Assembly: GCA_007922305.1 (NCBI GenBank)
Contig: ML677334.1
Location: forward strand, 22,651,915 to 22,715,914
DNA: 64,000 nucleotides
Source of the DNA: Dermatemys mawii
Taxonomy: Eukaryota > Chordata > Testudines > Dermatemydidae
Direction: 5' to 3'
This document shows positions 62,618 through 64,000 of the stretch, piece after piece. The translations under genes were made by a program, and so were the position numbers. A model generated the notes under the pieces. That model made no database searches. It saw nothing but the letters and a program-made list of their open reading frames with translations, and was not told the DNA's origin. How positions within the stretch are numbered: position 1 is the first letter of the stretch; every line of letters begins with the position of its first letter.

Positions 62618-62992
62618 CAGGGGTGGGCAAATTATGGCCCGTGGGCTAATTTTGTCCGGCCCCCCNNNNNNNNNNCGGGGGGTTGGGAGTCCCAGGGGGT
62701 GTGGCTAGGGGGCGGGGCAGTCAGAGCACAGGGAGGAAGGGGATTGGATAGGGGGTGGAGTCTTGGTGGGCGTGGTTGGGGCGAGGGTCTCTTGAGGAAA
62801 TAGTCAGGGGACAAGGAGTGGGGGGTGAATGGGTTGGGATTCTGAGGGGGGCAGTTGCGGGCAGGACGTGGGAGGGTGTTGGCTAGGGGGCGGGGACAGG
62901 CTGTTTGGGGAGGCAGTGCCATTCCTACCCAGCCCTCCATACAATTTTGAATCCCGATATGGCCCTTGGGCCAAAAAGTTTGCCCACTCCTG
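62618..62992. mobile_element. Non-autonomous hAT element with G-rich core
   Basis: Ends caggggtgggcaaa and tttgcccactcctg are inverted, with tatggcccgtgggct mirrored by tatggcccttgggcc. Flanks cacaaggg and cactaggg are an 8-bp duplication with one mismatch. The G-rich body contains a 10-N gap. Confidence 0.88.
62666..62675. other. Assembly gap (10 N)
   Basis: Ten N between ggccccc and cggggggttggg. The flanks could pair with each other, which suggests a G/C hairpin as the cause of the gap. Confidence 1.
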
Positions 62993-62995
62993 CAC

Positions 62996-63117
62996 TAGGG
63001 TGACCAGGAAACAAGTGTGAAAAATCGGGACAAGGGTGGGAGGTAATAGCAGCCTATATAAGAAAAGTCCCAAATATCAGGACTGTCCCTATAAAACTGG
63101 GACATCTGGTCACCCTA
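62996..63117. mobile_element. Short element with tagggtgaccag inverted ends
   Basis: Ends tagggtgaccag and ctggtcacccta are perfect 12-bp inverted repeats. The interior pairs (cgggaca / tgtccc). The terminus is shared with the hAT element at 35446. It abuts the preceding hAT element. Confidence 0.75.
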
Positions 63118-64000
63118 ACACACATACTCATGCCTCTCTAGTGGTCCACCCTCATGTGTACTCTGAATTACTGTTTCACCCTTTGGGGACCTGACAGTTA
63201 AAGCAGGTACCACACTGCTTAACAACGGCACCTCTAATCACACAAACTGTACTCACAGACAAAGCACCAGAGTTATACAGATCTGTGGAAAAATAATAAG
63301 CATGTGTGCAACACCCTCCCACAGTTTCCTCACCCCTCTTGAGTGTCCTTTAGATTGTAGTTACTGTCTTCAACGGAGTCCAGAATTCTTCTGCACCTCC
63401 GGCTCCTCCTGCCCAGTCCTGCCTTCTGCATTCCTTTGCTGGAGAGAGGCTCTGTTTTAACAGCAGATCCTGACTTTTGTCTTTGCCCTGGGATTTTTTG
63501 CCATTCATAGCAGCCTTCTGTGTTTGTTACCTTAGATCAGAATCGTTAGCAAGTCAGTAGTCTTTGGCTGGCAATCTCAGTACAACAGGAGCAGGTCAGC
63601 TGTGAACCTCTTGAACGTGGACAAAAAGGGCAACAGAAGGTCTTGATGCCTTTCCTGTTTGGATAAACATCAGTGATTGGGCTATCTACATCCATTGTCT
63701 GCCTTCTTGCAGAAGTGTAAACCCTCCACTCCTTTCCCCCGACTATGTCAACTGTTGTAGCCAAATAACAGATGTCATGATAGTAGACCAATAGTAAATG
63801 TACATTAATTTAAAAAATACAGATTAATCTCCCACATTCTTCACAAACATGCTAAATAATCCTTGATCATTTACAACCTTAAAATATTCATAAGCTCTTA
63901 TGTTCCCATCCCCTCTGCTTAATTATCACATGTCAATAGCTAGAGTGATTTTTTCCAGTTTCTAGTTATTTATATAGCAGTGCTGGGGACTGAGCTCTGG
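63118..64000. other. Window end, unassigned
   Basis: No coding similarity was seen. The block is moderately C/T-rich and could be an old LTR, but no TG...CA ends or signals were found. Confidence 0.4.

Overview
The window is almost entirely intronic, repeat-rich vertebrate DNA. It most likely comes from a cryptodiran turtle. The clearest host gene sequence is one 161-bp plus-strand exon (50472-50632) of FARS2, the mitochondrial phenylalanyl-tRNA synthetase. It encodes class II synthetase motif 3 and has a clean acceptor and donor. The turtle assignment rests on the mix of repeats: the cryptodire tRNA-derived SINE head, CR1 3' ends, two DIRS retrotransposons with tyrosine-recombinase remnants, a PIF/Harbinger element, many hAT and Tigger-like short elements, and MIR-like CORE-SINEs. 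No other host exon was recognised, so about 50 kb upstream and 13 kb downstream of the exon are read as FARS2 introns.

Layout. 1-4.2 kb: plain intron with one hairpin repeat. 4.2-5.75 kb: an endogenous-retrovirus-type LTR on the minus strand carrying two fold-back SINE insertions. 5.9-20 kb: old intron with hAT elements (5.9, 9.9, 18.3 kb), MIR copies, palindromic repeats and a Tigger-like fragment (18.9-19.3 kb). 20.7-23.8 kb: DIRS copy 1. 24.6-28.2 kb: a MIR and two further LTRs of the 4.2-kb family, now on the plus strand. 28.7-40.5 kb: hAT elements, several with 8-bp target duplications, plus palindromic repeats. 41.0-41.4 kb: a solo LTR with a perfect 5-bp duplication. 43.5-46.1 kb: a Harbinger element with a broken transposase and a convergent second ORF. 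46.3 kb: a Tigger-type short element. 49.6 kb: a third fold-back SINE. 50.5 kb: the FARS2 exon, with a Tigger-like element starting 67 bp past its donor and a solo LTR nested in that element. 53.5-57.8 kb: a CR1 3' end and DIRS copy 2, which holds a CR1 fragment and a hAT insertion. 57.8-64 kb: intron with MIR, palindromic and hAT elements.

Nothing here forms an operon or an active mobile system: every transposon coding region seen is broken. The best observations are (1) three SINE insertions with the same fold-back architecture, each bounded by its own target-site duplication and two verified against an empty site in a sister LTR; (2) a dense set of 60-150 bp hairpin repeats, many centred on a TTGACTTCA-like core; and (3) a well-resolved set of nested insertions with readable duplications. 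Two 10-N assembly gaps fall inside G/C-rich cores of hAT elements.
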